32,081 nt of DNA from Oribacterium sp. WCC10 (GTDB lineage: Bacteria; Bacillota; Clostridia; Lachnospirales; Lachnospiraceae), in NCBI RefSeq assembly GCF_900113415.1, contig NZ_FOPH01000029.1, positions 1-32,081 on the forward strand. Direction: 5' to 3'. The translations under genes and the position numbers were made by a program. Below the pieces are notes generated by a model. The model was not told the origin of the DNA and did no database searches. It saw nothing but the letters and a program-made list of their open reading frames with translations. The number at the start of each line of letters is the position of its first letter. Position 1 is the first letter of the stretch. Positions 1 to 7,440 of the stretch are shown piece after piece.

Positions 1-449
1 CTGTTTTTTCCGACAACTATTACAAGGATAAGCTTATTGAATACTATCTTAATCCCATTTCTTTACAGAATGATCTAAAGTTTGAGGATGTGCGGATACT
101 GCTTTACATGCACCTGACAGGAAGCCCGGTGACTGAAAAGATGGTAATGGATTACACCAGACTTCCGCTTGTTACGGTTGTTGCATCCCTTCAGAAAATG
201 AAATCAAGACATTTCATAAAAAGCATTCGTCCTACCCAGGATGATGCCAATGCCTCCTTCTCGGAAAGATACCGCGCATACTATGTTTTAGATGACGCAA
301 AACGCATAGAAGATCAGCTTGATGAAGCTTTAAAGGATTATGACACCCTTAGATATCAGGGACTTTCCGAAAAAGAGATAACCACACTCAAAGACCTGGA
401 AAAAAGAACTGTTGAAAATATCAAAAACTTTCTCAGGGCAAACGGGTGA
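1..449 (+). CDS. MarR-like winged-helix protein, 3' end (5' cut by window edge)
   Basis: The frame is open back to base 3, so the GTG at 90 is probably internal and the gene starts outside the window. The visible part (about 148 residues) reads like the second half of a MarR-type regulator: a helical stretch, then a winged-helix region (MVMDYTRLPLVTVVASLQKM followed by a wing with RPTQDD and YYVLDD), then a long amphipathic C-terminal helix of the kind that forms the MarR dimer interface. It is the only convincing intact coding sequence on the plus strand and converges on the DUF1294 fragment. I see no clear terminator in the 35-bp gap. Target and ligand cannot be told. The family call is moderately sure; the truncation at the edge is certain. 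Confidence 0.7.
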   Translation, partial: VFSDNYYKDKLIEYYLNPISLQNDLKFEDVRILLYMHLTGSPVTEKMVMDYTRLPLVTVVASLQKMKSRHFIKSIRPTQDDANASFSERYRAYYVLDDAKRIEDQLDEALKDYDTLRYQGLSEKEITTLKDLEKRTVENIKNFLRANG

Positions 450-484
450 GATCGGTGATCCCAACAAAACCTACAGTACTATAT

Positions 485-667
485 CTATAAATATTTTGCT
501 CCCAAAACTGCAATTATTATGATCTGCAAGATCATTATGACAGGGATACCGTATCTGAAATACCAGTGTCTGGTTTTATGATGAAAGAAGTGCATTCCCA
601 AAAAAGCTCCTATGCTGCCTCCGATCATAAAAGACATCCGATTTTTCAGGTTAACTCTTAACAACAA
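485..667 (-). pseudogene. DUF1294 membrane protein, N-terminally truncated
   Basis: The 60-residue frame carries the typical second half of DUF1294 proteins: GGSIGAFLGMHFFHHKTRH, then RYGIPVIMILQ and a hydrophobic end. DUF1294 proteins are usually about 90 or more residues with another membrane helix and a KxxA..RIPE region before this; those are missing. The only available start is a TTG inside the 3' end of the upstream gene (17-bp overlap), with no ribosome-binding site of its own. It is best read as a fragment joined to the tail of the neighbouring membrane protein. The family function is unknown. Confidence 0.65.
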
Positions 668-1502
668 GGAATACCCCAGACAACAATAAAGCTAAACTCA
701 CAATTAAACCAAATCCAATGCCAGAAGCAGAAGTTTTCTTATACGATTTCATAAGCTCCTCTTTACTATGAATATTCTCAAAACATGATATAGAATCGAT
801 ATCATCGGATTTTTCAAGTCGATTACCTACCTGTTTGCCAACAAGGGCAATTGAATCAATATTATCAACTACGGTTCCACGGTAGCTTATCTTTATGGCA
901 CCTACCTGTTCGGAATAATCATTCCACAATGAATCAGAAGCCTTTTTCCCATCGCAGTTTTTAAAATACCTGGAATCAGTGTCTGTTATATAGAGCACAT
1001 CATTATATTCTTCGGCACGAAGACCCTGAATTTCATCAAAAAGAGCCTGAAGATCCTCATTATTGTAATCAGCTCTTTGAAGTTGTTTTGAATTTCCTCC
1101 AAGACTGATCAACAAACTGCTGTCAACCTCGTACTCAAGACCGGTTATGTTTCCGAAGAAAACCTCATCAGTTAATTCTTCTTCATCGTTAAAACTATAT
1201 AAACGTTCCCATTTGATCTGATCTACACCGTCATATTTCAGTTCTTCAACTTCACGGTGGATCACCGGATATTCAAATCTCAGACCAAGTTCGTAATCTT
1301 CCGCATTCTCTATTAAATCAGTTGATACCAGCAATATAACATCTTTTCCCTCATTGGCCGGATCCACCTTGCCGTCCGTTATGAACGGAGCTTCTTCCAG
1401 CTGATTCATAGTCGAAGGATTAGTTAAAACAGCTTTTGCGGCTGCAAACGTAAAGAATCCGCCTGTGAGTATCAACACTACACCAATTATTTTTTTAATC
1501 AT
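651..1502 (-). CDS. Membrane-anchored protein with N- and C-terminal TM helices, unknown function
   Basis: The 283-residue protein has a hydrophobic helix at about residues 4-23 and a second at about 261-281, enclosing an acidic soluble domain of roughly 235 residues rich in Asp, Glu and Asn. The layout suggests a protein anchored at both ends, with the large domain probably outside the cell. No catalytic motif is visible. A weak GGTGG lies upstream of the ATG. The 3' end runs straight into the DUF1294 fragment, so its own C-terminus may have been affected by the same rearrangement. I do not recognise the family; the general shape recalls TMEM43-like or DUF3592-like membrane proteins but no motif confirms this. 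Confidence 0.6.
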   Translation of the reverse strand: MIKKIIGVVLILTGGFFTFAAAKAVLTNPSTMNQLEEAPFITDGKVDPANEGKDVILLVSTDLIENAEDYELGLRFEYPVIHREVEELKYDGVDQIKWERLYSFNDEEELTDEVFFGNITGLEYEVDSSLLISLGGNSKQLQRADYNNEDLQALFDEIQGLRAEEYNDVLYITDTDSRYFKNCDGKKASDSLWNDYSEQVGAIKISYRGTVVDNIDSIALVGKQVGNRLEKSDDIDSISCFENIHSKEELMKSYKKTSASGIGFGLIVSLALLLSGVFLVVKS

Positions 1503-1556
1503 GTTTTATACCACCGTTATTCTTGCACTACGCATATTCTGAAAACAATGCCTGTT

Positions 1557-1812
1557 TTAAATATAGCTCACAGTCTCTTCCAAAGATTTTCGACTGTCAT
1601 GATTTGCCAAAGGTCCCGCACCATCAGCTGCATATCCAAGATCTACAAATGTTAATACATTTTCGTTCTCCGGCAGATTGAAAGCCTCCTTTACCTTGTC
1701 AGGATCAAAGAAATTCACCCAGCAGCTTTCAACCCCTACGCTTTTCGCCGCAAGAAGCATATATTCCCATTATCCTGTTAAGATCTTCTTTTACAACTTT
1801 TCTAATGTTCAT
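1557..1812 (-). pseudogene. Nitroreductase remnant (frameshifted, internally deleted or chimeric)
   Basis: The last 67 codons (from 1760) are a clear nitroreductase C-terminus: MLLAAKSVGVESCWVNFF, then VDLGYAADG and a short tail. In intact relatives MGNMLLAAKS-type sequence follows about 100 residues of FMN-binding fold, absent here. A separate frame with a good ribosome-binding site (AAGGATAGT) starts at 1812 and reads MNIRKVVKEDLNRIMGIY before a frameshift near 1760. That opening could be a nitroreductase start or a GNAT start. Either way no complete enzyme can be made. It lies directly downstream of the intact GNAT gene. Confidence 0.65.
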
Positions 1813-1826
1813 ACTATCCTTTTTCC

Positions 1827-2378
1827 TTACGCGTTTTGCCCTAAGTATTTCTCCAGCAGAACAAGATTAACATCAGGTATACCATTAAAAACTGTAGGCA
1901 CAATGGCAACCTCTTTATAACCAAGTTTACTGTACATTTTTCGTGCTGCCATATTTCGTTCGTTAGTATCTATCCGAAGTTCTGAGCAGCCGTTTTCCAA
2001 TGCATAGTTTTCATAGAACTTTATAAACTCTTTCCCCAGTCCTTGCTTTCCAGCCATGGGAGATATGGTGAGCGTGTGGAGTACACATACTTTATCGTCT
2101 TCCGCCTCATGCTCCCATTTAGTTTTCTTATATACGTCCACCTGGATTTTATTTATTATACCTGAGCCAAGCACAATACCGTCCTTTTCAATAATAAAAA
2201 GGTCCTCTCTTTTCAAAGCCTCTTCCGCCGTTTCTTTTACAGGATATATTCCCCTGATCCATCCAACAGATATTATCCCTTCTTCCTCTGTCTTATGGAT
2301 TTCATCATAAATATTTACCACTGCATCAAGGTCAGATTTATTTGCTTTACGTATCCTAACATTATCAGAAATAGACAT
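1827..2378 (-). CDS. GNAT family N-acetyltransferase
   Basis: The 183-residue GNAT-fold protein opens with VRIRKANKSDLDAVVNIYDE, has the acetyl-CoA loop region around ISPMAGKQGLGKEFIKFYE (Q/G-x-x-G-x-G/A) and the late ERNMAARKMYSKLGYKE signature. These suggest acetyl-CoA-dependent acylation of an unknown amine. It is a close paralogue of the GNAT at 17002-17532, sharing long identical stretches such as the GWIRGIYPVKETAEEAL region. I chose the ATG at 2378 because GGAGA lies seven bases before it; the longer frame back to 2471 reads through a remnant of another gene. Gene order (SDR fragment, then GNAT) repeats the intact pair at 17002-18261, pointing to block duplication. Confidence 0.8.
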   Translation of the reverse strand: MSISDNVRIRKANKSDLDAVVNIYDEIHKTEEEGIISVGWIRGIYPVKETAEEALKREDLFIIEKDGIVLGSGIINKIQVDVYKKTKWEHEAEDDKVCVLHTLTISPMAGKQGLGKEFIKFYENYALENGCSELRIDTNERNMAARKMYSKLGYKEVAIVPTVFNGIPDVNLVLLEKYLGQNA

Positions 2379-2514
2379 CCGCATATCTCCAATTAGCCGC
2401 ATAATCACACACAGGAAACCACTTATACTCATCTCCGCTCTTAATGTATGACGGATGACGTGGATTTCCATCCCCTGTCATTGTTCCACGATAGTACCAC
2501 TCACAATCACATTC
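2365..2514 (-). pseudogene. C-terminal remnant of a DUF1643-like protein
   Basis: A 49-residue frame without a start codon, running from the end of the broken SDR to a TGA inside the GNAT start region. It contains GDGNPRHPSYIKSGDEYKWF, which resembles the GxPxHPLY motif near the C-terminus of DUF1643 proteins. Base 2514 joins directly to SDR sequence, so this is a foreign tail fused after the SDR was cut. The family assignment rests on one motif and is tentative. No function is expected. Confidence 0.4.
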
Positions 2515-2719
2515 CAGCTTTTCCTGCAAGGCTGATTGCTAGGGCATGTGTTAATGCAGCTATTCCGCCTTTTGCTGCAGTATAGCTTTCAGTCTGAGGC
2601 TGACTCATCCTGTCACGGGATGAAGAAATATTGATTATACATGCTCCGTCTGACAATACAGGTATCAGAAGCTTTGTGAGATAAAACGGAGCGGTCACAG
2701 CTACTTTACCATTGGTCAT
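2507..2719 (-). pseudogene. Short-chain dehydrogenase/reductase with internal deletion and lost C-terminus
   Basis: This is a broken copy of the SDR at 17557-18261. It keeps the opening NGKVAV, then jumps to TAPFYLTKLLIPVLSDGAC and continues through the catalytic ISSSRDR and SYTAAKGG region, stopping at LAGKAGM. Relative to the intact copy, 88 codons are missing in frame; these include the TGGAHGIG nucleotide-binding loop and the NNA motif. The C-terminal 70 or so residues are replaced by the DUF1643-like tail. The ribosome-binding GGAG of the intact copy has become TGAG. It cannot bind NAD(P) and is very probably non-functional. Confidence 0.85.
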
Positions 2720-2735
2720 AACGATCTCAATCTTC

Positions 2736-2766
2736 AAAAAAGCCGCCTACAATTATTACAGGCAGC
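2736..2766 (-). terminator. Intrinsic terminator / attenuator in front of the broken SDR
   Basis: Read on the minus strand, GCTGCCT and AGGCGGC arms (one G-U pair) enclose a short AT-rich loop and are followed by six T residues. It ends 16 bases before the SDR fragment's ATG. The same hairpin is found in front of the intact SDR (18278-18309). A terminator between a long leader and a start codon is the usual layout of transcription attenuation. Confidence 0.6.
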
Positions 2767-2784
2767 TCTAAAGAATTTTAAAAA

Positions 2785-2942
2785 TAAAACCAAAAAATTT
2801 TAAACAAAATTATTTTGACCCATGCCCCCTGCTATTACTGGCTCTGTAAGGTTTTGTTCATTTTAAATAAAATCTACAAAACAGTAATATACACCTATAC
2901 AATATTATAATAATTTTGTTTGTTTTTACAGTAAAAATATGT
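2785..2942 (-). repeat. Leader-like repeat, copy 1 (candidate structured RNA)
   Basis: About 158 bp nearly identical to 21304-21461 and recognisably related to 18310-18452. On the minus strand it holds a long hairpin (2833-2889): outer arms TATTACTG/CAGTAATA, inner arms GTTTTGT/ACAAAAC, and an AT-rich apical stem. A TATAAT lies upstream of the hairpin. It sits upstream of the terminator and SDR fragment. No reading frame is conserved across the copies. I could not match it to a known riboswitch class by eye. Confidence 0.6.
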
Positions 2943-3106
2943 GTTATAGAGTTCATGCGCAAGTGCATTAAGCTTTCTAAAAACTTCTTTACACCTCCAG
3001 AACATCAATCATTCCATTTTTTTAATGCTGTCCATGTATGTTTCTACTTGCTTTTTACATTGTGTCAGTAGAGAACTCTTTAGCCCCCTACTGACAATTT
3101 TGGGGG
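2943..3106. other. Intergenic remnant with inverted repeat
   Basis: No complete gene. A minus-strand frame without a start reads CKKQVETYMDSIKKME before a stop near 3013 and may be the tail of a lost helical protein. A 9-bp inverted repeat (TGTCAGTAG/CTACTGACA, 3063-3096) lies just downstream of the DAPG hydrolase fragment. It lacks a strong T-run on either strand, so it is only a weak terminator candidate. Confidence 0.4.
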
Positions 3107-3742
3107 TTAGAAATTATCTTTATTATCGTAATACAATTGTGGAAGGAAAGAAGCTAAGTTAGTAAATTCTTTTATATTATGGGCATAAAGATTCTTTGAA
3201 ACCTGTTCAGGAACGCTAATACCGTCAGGCAAACCTTTTATAAGCTCGCCACTTTCGGACATTTTTACTCCAATCCAAAATCTTGAACATAGCATTACAC
3301 CATCCTTGTGTGGATACCATTTGTGAGTCATAGCAGCAGCACAATTCCCTTCTCCAATGGCACATACCATAGATGCACATTTTTCGGTTCCGATCAAAGA
3401 TTCATCATATCCAAAGTCTCTTGGTCTTTTAAAGTTGAGTTTAATGAAATCCGGACCAAAACCTGTATCTTCCAAGATGTAATGACTTACATTCCATGTT
3501 TTTTGATTAATCGGAACTGAAGGGTCAACCACATAATCAGCTCTATCAGCTCTTGCAAAATAATGATCTTCAGGATCCCAAATTTTATATCTTAGATCAG
3601 AACCTACACTATGCCAAGGAAACCACCAATCAAGCATTTCAGGAGCAACTCCGGACATATAGGTCTCATTACAAACGAAACCCATTCCATCCGGGTTTGT
3701 TCCATAACCAATCTGACAATAATCACTGTCCTTACCGCTCAA
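3107..3742 (-). pseudogene. DAPG hydrolase (PhlG) family protein, 5'-truncated
   Basis: The 211-residue frame matches the second part of the 2,4-diacetylphloroglucinol hydrolase family: YGTNPDGMGFVCNETYMSGV, MLDWWFPWHSVGSDLRYKIW with DPEDHY, later GFDP-like and RFWIG segments. Family members cleave C-C bonds in acylated phenolics and are normally longer at the N-terminus. Here the only start is a TTG reached by reading out of an aldo/keto reductase start (3739-3828), with no ribosome-binding site. The zinc-binding His/Glu set cannot be judged complete. Probably the decayed last member of the TetR operon. Confidence 0.7.
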
Positions 3743-3828
3743 ATTTTATCGTTATCTATAAGCCATGTTCCAAGTGCAAGCTGCGGAACAACAACACCAT
3801 TTGATAATGTGCTCGTAGTATTAAACAT
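3739..3828 (-). pseudogene. Aldo/keto reductase N-terminal stub
   Basis: A 29-codon frame with a strong ribosome-binding site (GGAGGAAACAAAAG before the ATG at 3828) encodes NGVVVPQLALGTWLIDNDKI and stops. NG(V)xxPxLGLGTW is the standard start of aldo/keto reductases. The rest of the barrel is missing and the DNA continues directly into DAPG hydrolase sequence, so this is a deletion or recombination joint at about 3740. The intact start signals suggest the upstream part of this operon position was once a third AKR gene. Confidence 0.7.
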
Positions 3829-3852
3829 CTTTTGTTTCCTCCTGTTAACCAT

Positions 3853-4608
3853 TTATGATAATTTGCCATAGTCTTCATCCGATACAGCTTCCAGCCAATC
3901 GTTGCTTGTTTCCTCCCCGGCAACCTCGATTGCAAGATGTGAGAACCATGAATCCGGTGCTGCTCCATGCCAGTGTTTTACTTCAGCAGGAATGTTTATT
4001 ACTTTACCGGGTGTCATCTCAATCGCATCTTTACCCCATTCCTGATAATATCCTCTTCCACCGATGCAGATCAGCATCTGACCGCCACCATTCTTTGCAT
4101 GATGGATGTGCCAGTTATTACGGCATCCCGGCTCAAAAGTTACATTGAAGACAGGCACCTGCTCAGTTGAAACAGGAGCGAGGAAGCTTTGCCCAACAAA
4201 GAACTCTCCATAGGGGTTCGGATCTCCGATAGGGAAGAAAATCGAATTTTGATACCTGTCCTTTTCTGTCAGCTCTGGTACTTCTTCATTCCATACTTCC
4301 TTTGCAAGACGAAATACTGCCCATCCCTTTGGCCATCCTACATACATGGTGGCATGGGTTATGATGGCTGCAATCTCTTCCTTTGTGACTCCGTGAGCCT
4401 TCGCATTCTGAAGGTGATATGAAAGCGATGAGTCTGTGATGCCTGATGCCATAAGTGAAACCACTGTAATAATGCATTTGGTCTTAACATCAATCGCTTC
4501 CTCATTCCACACTTCACCAAAGAGTACATCATCATTTAAGTGTGCAAACATCGGAGCAAACTCACCAAGCTGATCTCTTCCTGCTGTCTGTACAATTTTC
4601 TCGCTCAT
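3853..4608 (-). CDS. Carboxymuconolactone decarboxylase-cupin fusion protein
   Basis: 251 residues. Residues about 10-115 form a CMD/AhpD-like helical domain (VKTKCIITVVSLMASG, SSLSYHLQNAKAHGVTKEEI, THATMYVGWPKG). Residues about 135-235 form a cupin with NNWHIHHAKNGGGQ and later PAEVKHWHGAA, supplying the usual metal-binding histidines. CMD-cupin fusions of this kind often sit with aldo/keto reductases and flavodoxins in Firmicutes; the substrate is unknown, probably a quinone-like or lactone compound. The classical CMD catalytic EACxxH pair is absent. It starts 11 bases after the AKR stop, with GAGGT upstream, so it belongs to the TetR operon. Confidence 0.85.
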   Translation of the reverse strand: MSEKIVQTAGRDQLGEFAPMFAHLNDDVLFGEVWNEEAIDVKTKCIITVVSLMASGITDSSLSYHLQNAKAHGVTKEEIAAIITHATMYVGWPKGWAVFRLAKEVWNEEVPELTEKDRYQNSIFFPIGDPNPYGEFFVGQSFLAPVSTEQVPVFNVTFEPGCRNNWHIHHAKNGGGQMLICIGGRGYYQEWGKDAIEMTPGKVINIPAEVKHWHGAAPDSWFSHLAIEVAGEETSNDWLEAVSDEDYGKLS

Positions 4609-4619
4609 TGCGTTTTACC

Positions 4620-5666
4620 TCACTTTCCAATTTTCTGGTCTCCGGTAGACCATACATGTTTCTTTGAAGCATCACTTCTCTTATTCTGTGCCATAACACC
4701 TGCAAGCGGATGTGGCACATATGGCTCTTCGAGATACTTCAGTTCATCATCCGTAAGTTCAATGTCCACAGCCTTTGCTGCCCCTTCTATATGATGCAGC
4801 TTGGTCGCACCTACCACAGGAGACGTCACCCTGGTAAGGAGCCATGCCAAGGATACTTCTGTCATGGTCACACCGTGTTTCTCGGCAAGTTCTGCCACAC
4901 GGTTTATTATCACAGCATCCTGATCCGCTGTAGCATTATACTTAAACTTCGCATATACATCCTCAACAGCTCTTTTGGTATCCCCTTCGCCCGCCTTTCT
5001 GGAAAGCCTTCCGCTTGCCAATGCGCTATAAGGAGTCAGTGCGATATTCTCTTCTTCACAATAAGGCACCATCTCACGCTCTTCTTCACGGAAGATCAGA
5101 TTATAATGTCCCTGGATTGAAACAAACTTTGCAAAGCCTTCTTTTTCTGCCAGAGCATTAGCCTTTGCAATCTGCCATGCAAAACAGTTTGAAATGCCGA
5201 TATACCTTGCCTTGCCTGCTTTCACGATGCGATTTAAGCCATCCATGATATCGTAGATATCTGTATTCCAGTCCCACATGTGATAGATATACAGATCCAC
5301 ATAGTCCATTCCAAGATTTTGAAGGCTTGTATTTATCATATTTTCTATATGCTGCTGACCACTAACTCCTTTTTCAATCTCTTCCGGTGTTCTCGGAAGA
5401 AATTTAGTCGCAACAACCACATCCTTGCGCTTTGAAAAATCTCTAAGTGCACGTCCTACGTACTGCTCACTGGTTCCGCTCTGGTATGCTATCGCCGTAT
5501 CATAGAAATTAACTCCAAGATCAAGACCTCTCTTTATAATTTCTCTGGAATGTTCCTCATCAATCGTCCAGCTATGCTGTCCTTTTTGGGCATCACCAAA
5601 TCCCATACAGCCCATACAGATACGGGATACATTCAAATCAGAATTTCCAAGTTTTGTATATTTCAT
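4620..5666 (-). CDS. Aldo/keto reductase
   Basis: 348-residue TIM-barrel oxidoreductase using NADPH to reduce aldehydes or ketones. The catalytic tetrad is visible: Asp56 and Tyr61 (FYDTAIAYQSG), Lys88 (VVATKF) and His129 (DLYIYHMWD). The cofactor-binding end is seen in SPVVGATK. Length and the opening KYTKLGNSDLNVSRICMG fit the AKR family close to YhdN/IolS types. It is the fourth surviving reading frame of the TetR operon, after the flavodoxin remnant and before the CMD-cupin gene. The physiological substrate cannot be told. Confidence 0.9.
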   Translation of the reverse strand: MKYTKLGNSDLNVSRICMGCMGFGDAQKGQHSWTIDEEHSREIIKRGLDLGVNFYDTAIAYQSGTSEQYVGRALRDFSKRKDVVVATKFLPRTPEEIEKGVSGQQHIENMINTSLQNLGMDYVDLYIYHMWDWNTDIYDIMDGLNRIVKAGKARYIGISNCFAWQIAKANALAEKEGFAKFVSIQGHYNLIFREEEREMVPYCEEENIALTPYSALASGRLSRKAGEGDTKRAVEDVYAKFKYNATADQDAVIINRVAELAEKHGVTMTEVSLAWLLTRVTSPVVGATKLHHIEGAAKAVDIELTDDELKYLEEPYVPHPLAGVMAQNKRSDASKKHVWSTGDQKIGK

Positions 5667-5684
5667 TGCCTGACTCCTTTCCGT

Positions 5685-5849
5685 TTACAGTACTTCATCA
5701 AGCCACTTTTTAATGATGGCTTCATCAGGGCGGTTAATCTGTGTACCTTTTTCCCACTTCACATCACCCTTTACATTCTTATGAAGTTCTTCATCACTTC
5801 TTCCTACACCTCTTCCTGAAAACACAGCTACTAAAGTTTTTCCTGCCAT
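5685..5849 (-). pseudogene. Flavodoxin with large internal deletion
   Basis: A 54-residue frame starting at 5849 with a good AAAGGAT site. The first ten residues (MAGKTLVAVF) are a flavodoxin beta-1 strand. The sequence then jumps to GRGVGRSDEELHKNVKGDVK and a WLDEVL tail, matching the C-terminal SGGSGxGxS...LxK region of flavodoxins. About 90 residues, including the FMN phosphate loop and both aromatic isoalloxazine contacts, are missing. Frame and start signals are intact, so a short peptide may still be made, but it cannot hold FMN. Too short for routine gene calling. Confidence 0.65.
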
Positions 5850-5912
5850 TTTCTATCCTTTCTTCTTATACAAAACAAGCCTCTGACCTTTGTAGGCCAG
5901 AGACTTGAAAAA

Positions 5913-6455
5913 TCAGTTCATCTTTCCACAGTTTCCGACCTTTTCTCCGGTAACAAAATACTCGTAGGTCGGGAATTCAAACAGTACCGGCTTAAAGGTA
6001 TGGTAATCAATCTTGCCCTGCTCGTTTAAAACTGCTTCATCAGCATAAGTGGCGAGGATCTTGCAGATAAAGTGGTCGAAGTTCTCCAGTTCATAGTTGC
6101 CATCAACTTCACATTCAATTGAAACTTTAGCCTCGTCAATAAGAGGAACTCCATTTTCGCCCATTGTCCAGGCAAAAGCCTCAGACTTATCCTCTTTGTT
6201 TCCGCTGATTGTTCCCATCTTATCTGCCTTTGCAAGCCATGACTCATCTACCACATTTACGGAAAGCTTTTTATTCTCACGGATACCCTTATTGATATAG
6301 TGAACCTGTACCAGAGACACCATCAGATGGCTGTGTGCCACAGTTCCTGCATGTGCCACCAGGGTCCATGTGGGTTTATCATTTACCATTGCCCCAACCA
6401 CGATTACAGGGCATGGATATAATGCCAGTGTTGCTCCGATATTTTTCTTTGCCAT
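5913..6455 (-). CDS. Flavin reductase family protein (FMN-binding split barrel)
   Basis: 180 residues with the split-barrel flavin reductase pattern: CPVIVVGAMVNDKPTWTLVA, AHAGTVAHSHLMVSLVQVHY, ENKKLSVNVVDESW, and a TGEKVGNCGKMN tail. Family members bind FMN and reduce it with NAD(P)H or serve as flavoredoxin-like electron carriers. It starts directly beyond the AKR stop (one base apart) inside the TetR operon, suggesting co-translation. Likely partner of the neighbouring NADPH-dependent AKRs in detoxifying electrophiles; the exact reaction is not visible. Confidence 0.85.
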   Translation of the reverse strand: MAKKNIGATLALYPCPVIVVGAMVNDKPTWTLVAHAGTVAHSHLMVSLVQVHYINKGIRENKKLSVNVVDESWLAKADKMGTISGNKEDKSEAFAWTMGENGVPLIDEAKVSIECEVDGNYELENFDHFICKILATYADEAVLNEQGKIDYHTFKPVLFEFPTYEYFVTGEKVGNCGKMN

Positions 6456-6456
6456 A

Positions 6457-7392
6457 TTATTTCATCTCCTTTTCCCAAAAACGAATTACATTAAGTTCAA
6501 GATTGTCAGCCACTTTTTCAAGTGAGGATACTTCCTCTTCTGTAAGTGTGATATTTGCTGCCTTTACTGCATCAAGTACCTGGTTTTCCTTTGTCACTCC
6601 GATAATCGGAAGAGTACCCTTTGCAATTGCCCATGCTACAGGAATCTGTGCCATACCTACGCCATACTTATCAGCAAGCTTTTTCAGTTCACCGTTTAAT
6701 ATTTCCAGCTTATCAAGTACAGGGTTATAGGTCTCTGCCCTTGCTGATCCTTCCGGCATAGGATGTTTTGTATCATACTTTCCGGATAATGCTCCCTGCT
6801 CAAGAACCATATATGCAAAGAAGTGGATATCATTTTCCTTACAGTAATCCAGAATTCCCGAATCTTCTGATGATCTGTTGATAAGGCTGTAATGATTCTG
6901 TACTGCTGAGAGCTTAAGTCCGTGAGCCTTAAGGATTTCATTTGCCTGCTTGATCTCTGCCAGATTATGATTTGATACTCCGAGGAGAGGAACATTGTCT
7001 TTTCCCTCGAAAAACTTAGCAAGCTCTTCTGTCCACTTGGGAGCCCCGGACACATTGTGAATCCAATAAACGTCAAATCGATCGAGGTCCATAAGACCAA
7101 GCTGCATCTCGATCATATCCTTCATCGCAGTAGCTGAAGTTGCATCAGCACACTGTGGAGTGAATTTATCGGAAATAAGATAGGACTCCCTTGGCAGTCC
7201 TTTAAGAAATCCTGCAAGCACCTTCTCTGATGTTCCCATGCCATATGCATAGGCTGTATCCCAGAGATTAAGCCCATTTTCCATTGCAGTATCAAAAATA
7301 GGTTTCAGACTCTCTGCTGTCAGATTGTTTCCAAAAGTTCCATCATTGCCCCATGCCCATGCACCAAGAGCGATTTTAGGTAAATTTGCCAT
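6457..7392 (-). CDS. Aldo/keto reductase
   Basis: 311-residue NADPH-dependent oxidoreductase. Catalytic residues are Asp45 and Tyr50 (NLWDTAYAYGMGTSE), Lys76 (LISDKFTP) and His112 (VYWIHNVSG); the cofactor end is TLPIIGVTK. The ATG follows AAGGAGG by seven bases. First enzyme gene after tetR (48-bp gap), so the most direct target of that repressor. It is distinct from the AKR at 4620 in sequence and length, so the two are not a recent duplication. Substrate unknown, probably a reactive aldehyde or ketone. Confidence 0.9.
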   Translation of the reverse strand: MANLPKIALGAWAWGNDGTFGNNLTAESLKPIFDTAMENGLNLWDTAYAYGMGTSEKVLAGFLKGLPRESYLISDKFTPQCADATSATAMKDMIEMQLGLMDLDRFDVYWIHNVSGAPKWTEELAKFFEGKDNVPLLGVSNHNLAEIKQANEILKAHGLKLSAVQNHYSLINRSSEDSGILDYCKENDIHFFAYMVLEQGALSGKYDTKHPMPEGSARAETYNPVLDKLEILNGELKKLADKYGVGMAQIPVAWAIAKGTLPIIGVTKENQVLDAVKAANITLTEEEVSSLEKVADNLELNVIRFWEKEMK

Positions 7393-7440
7393 TGTAGTTA
7401 TCCTCCTTAACTTTGTTGTTTTGTATCGGTCCGCCTCACT

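Noticed and set aside
1827-2471. Longer GNAT reading frame starting at 2471
   Set aside because: Its first 31 codons overlie a DUF1643-like remnant in another frame and do not resemble the paralogue; the ATG at 2378 has a proper ribosome-binding site.
3855-5120. Several plus-strand reading frames opposite the CMD-cupin and AKR genes
   Set aside because: They are antisense shadows with no family motif or ribosome-binding site, covering well-conserved minus-strand enzymes.
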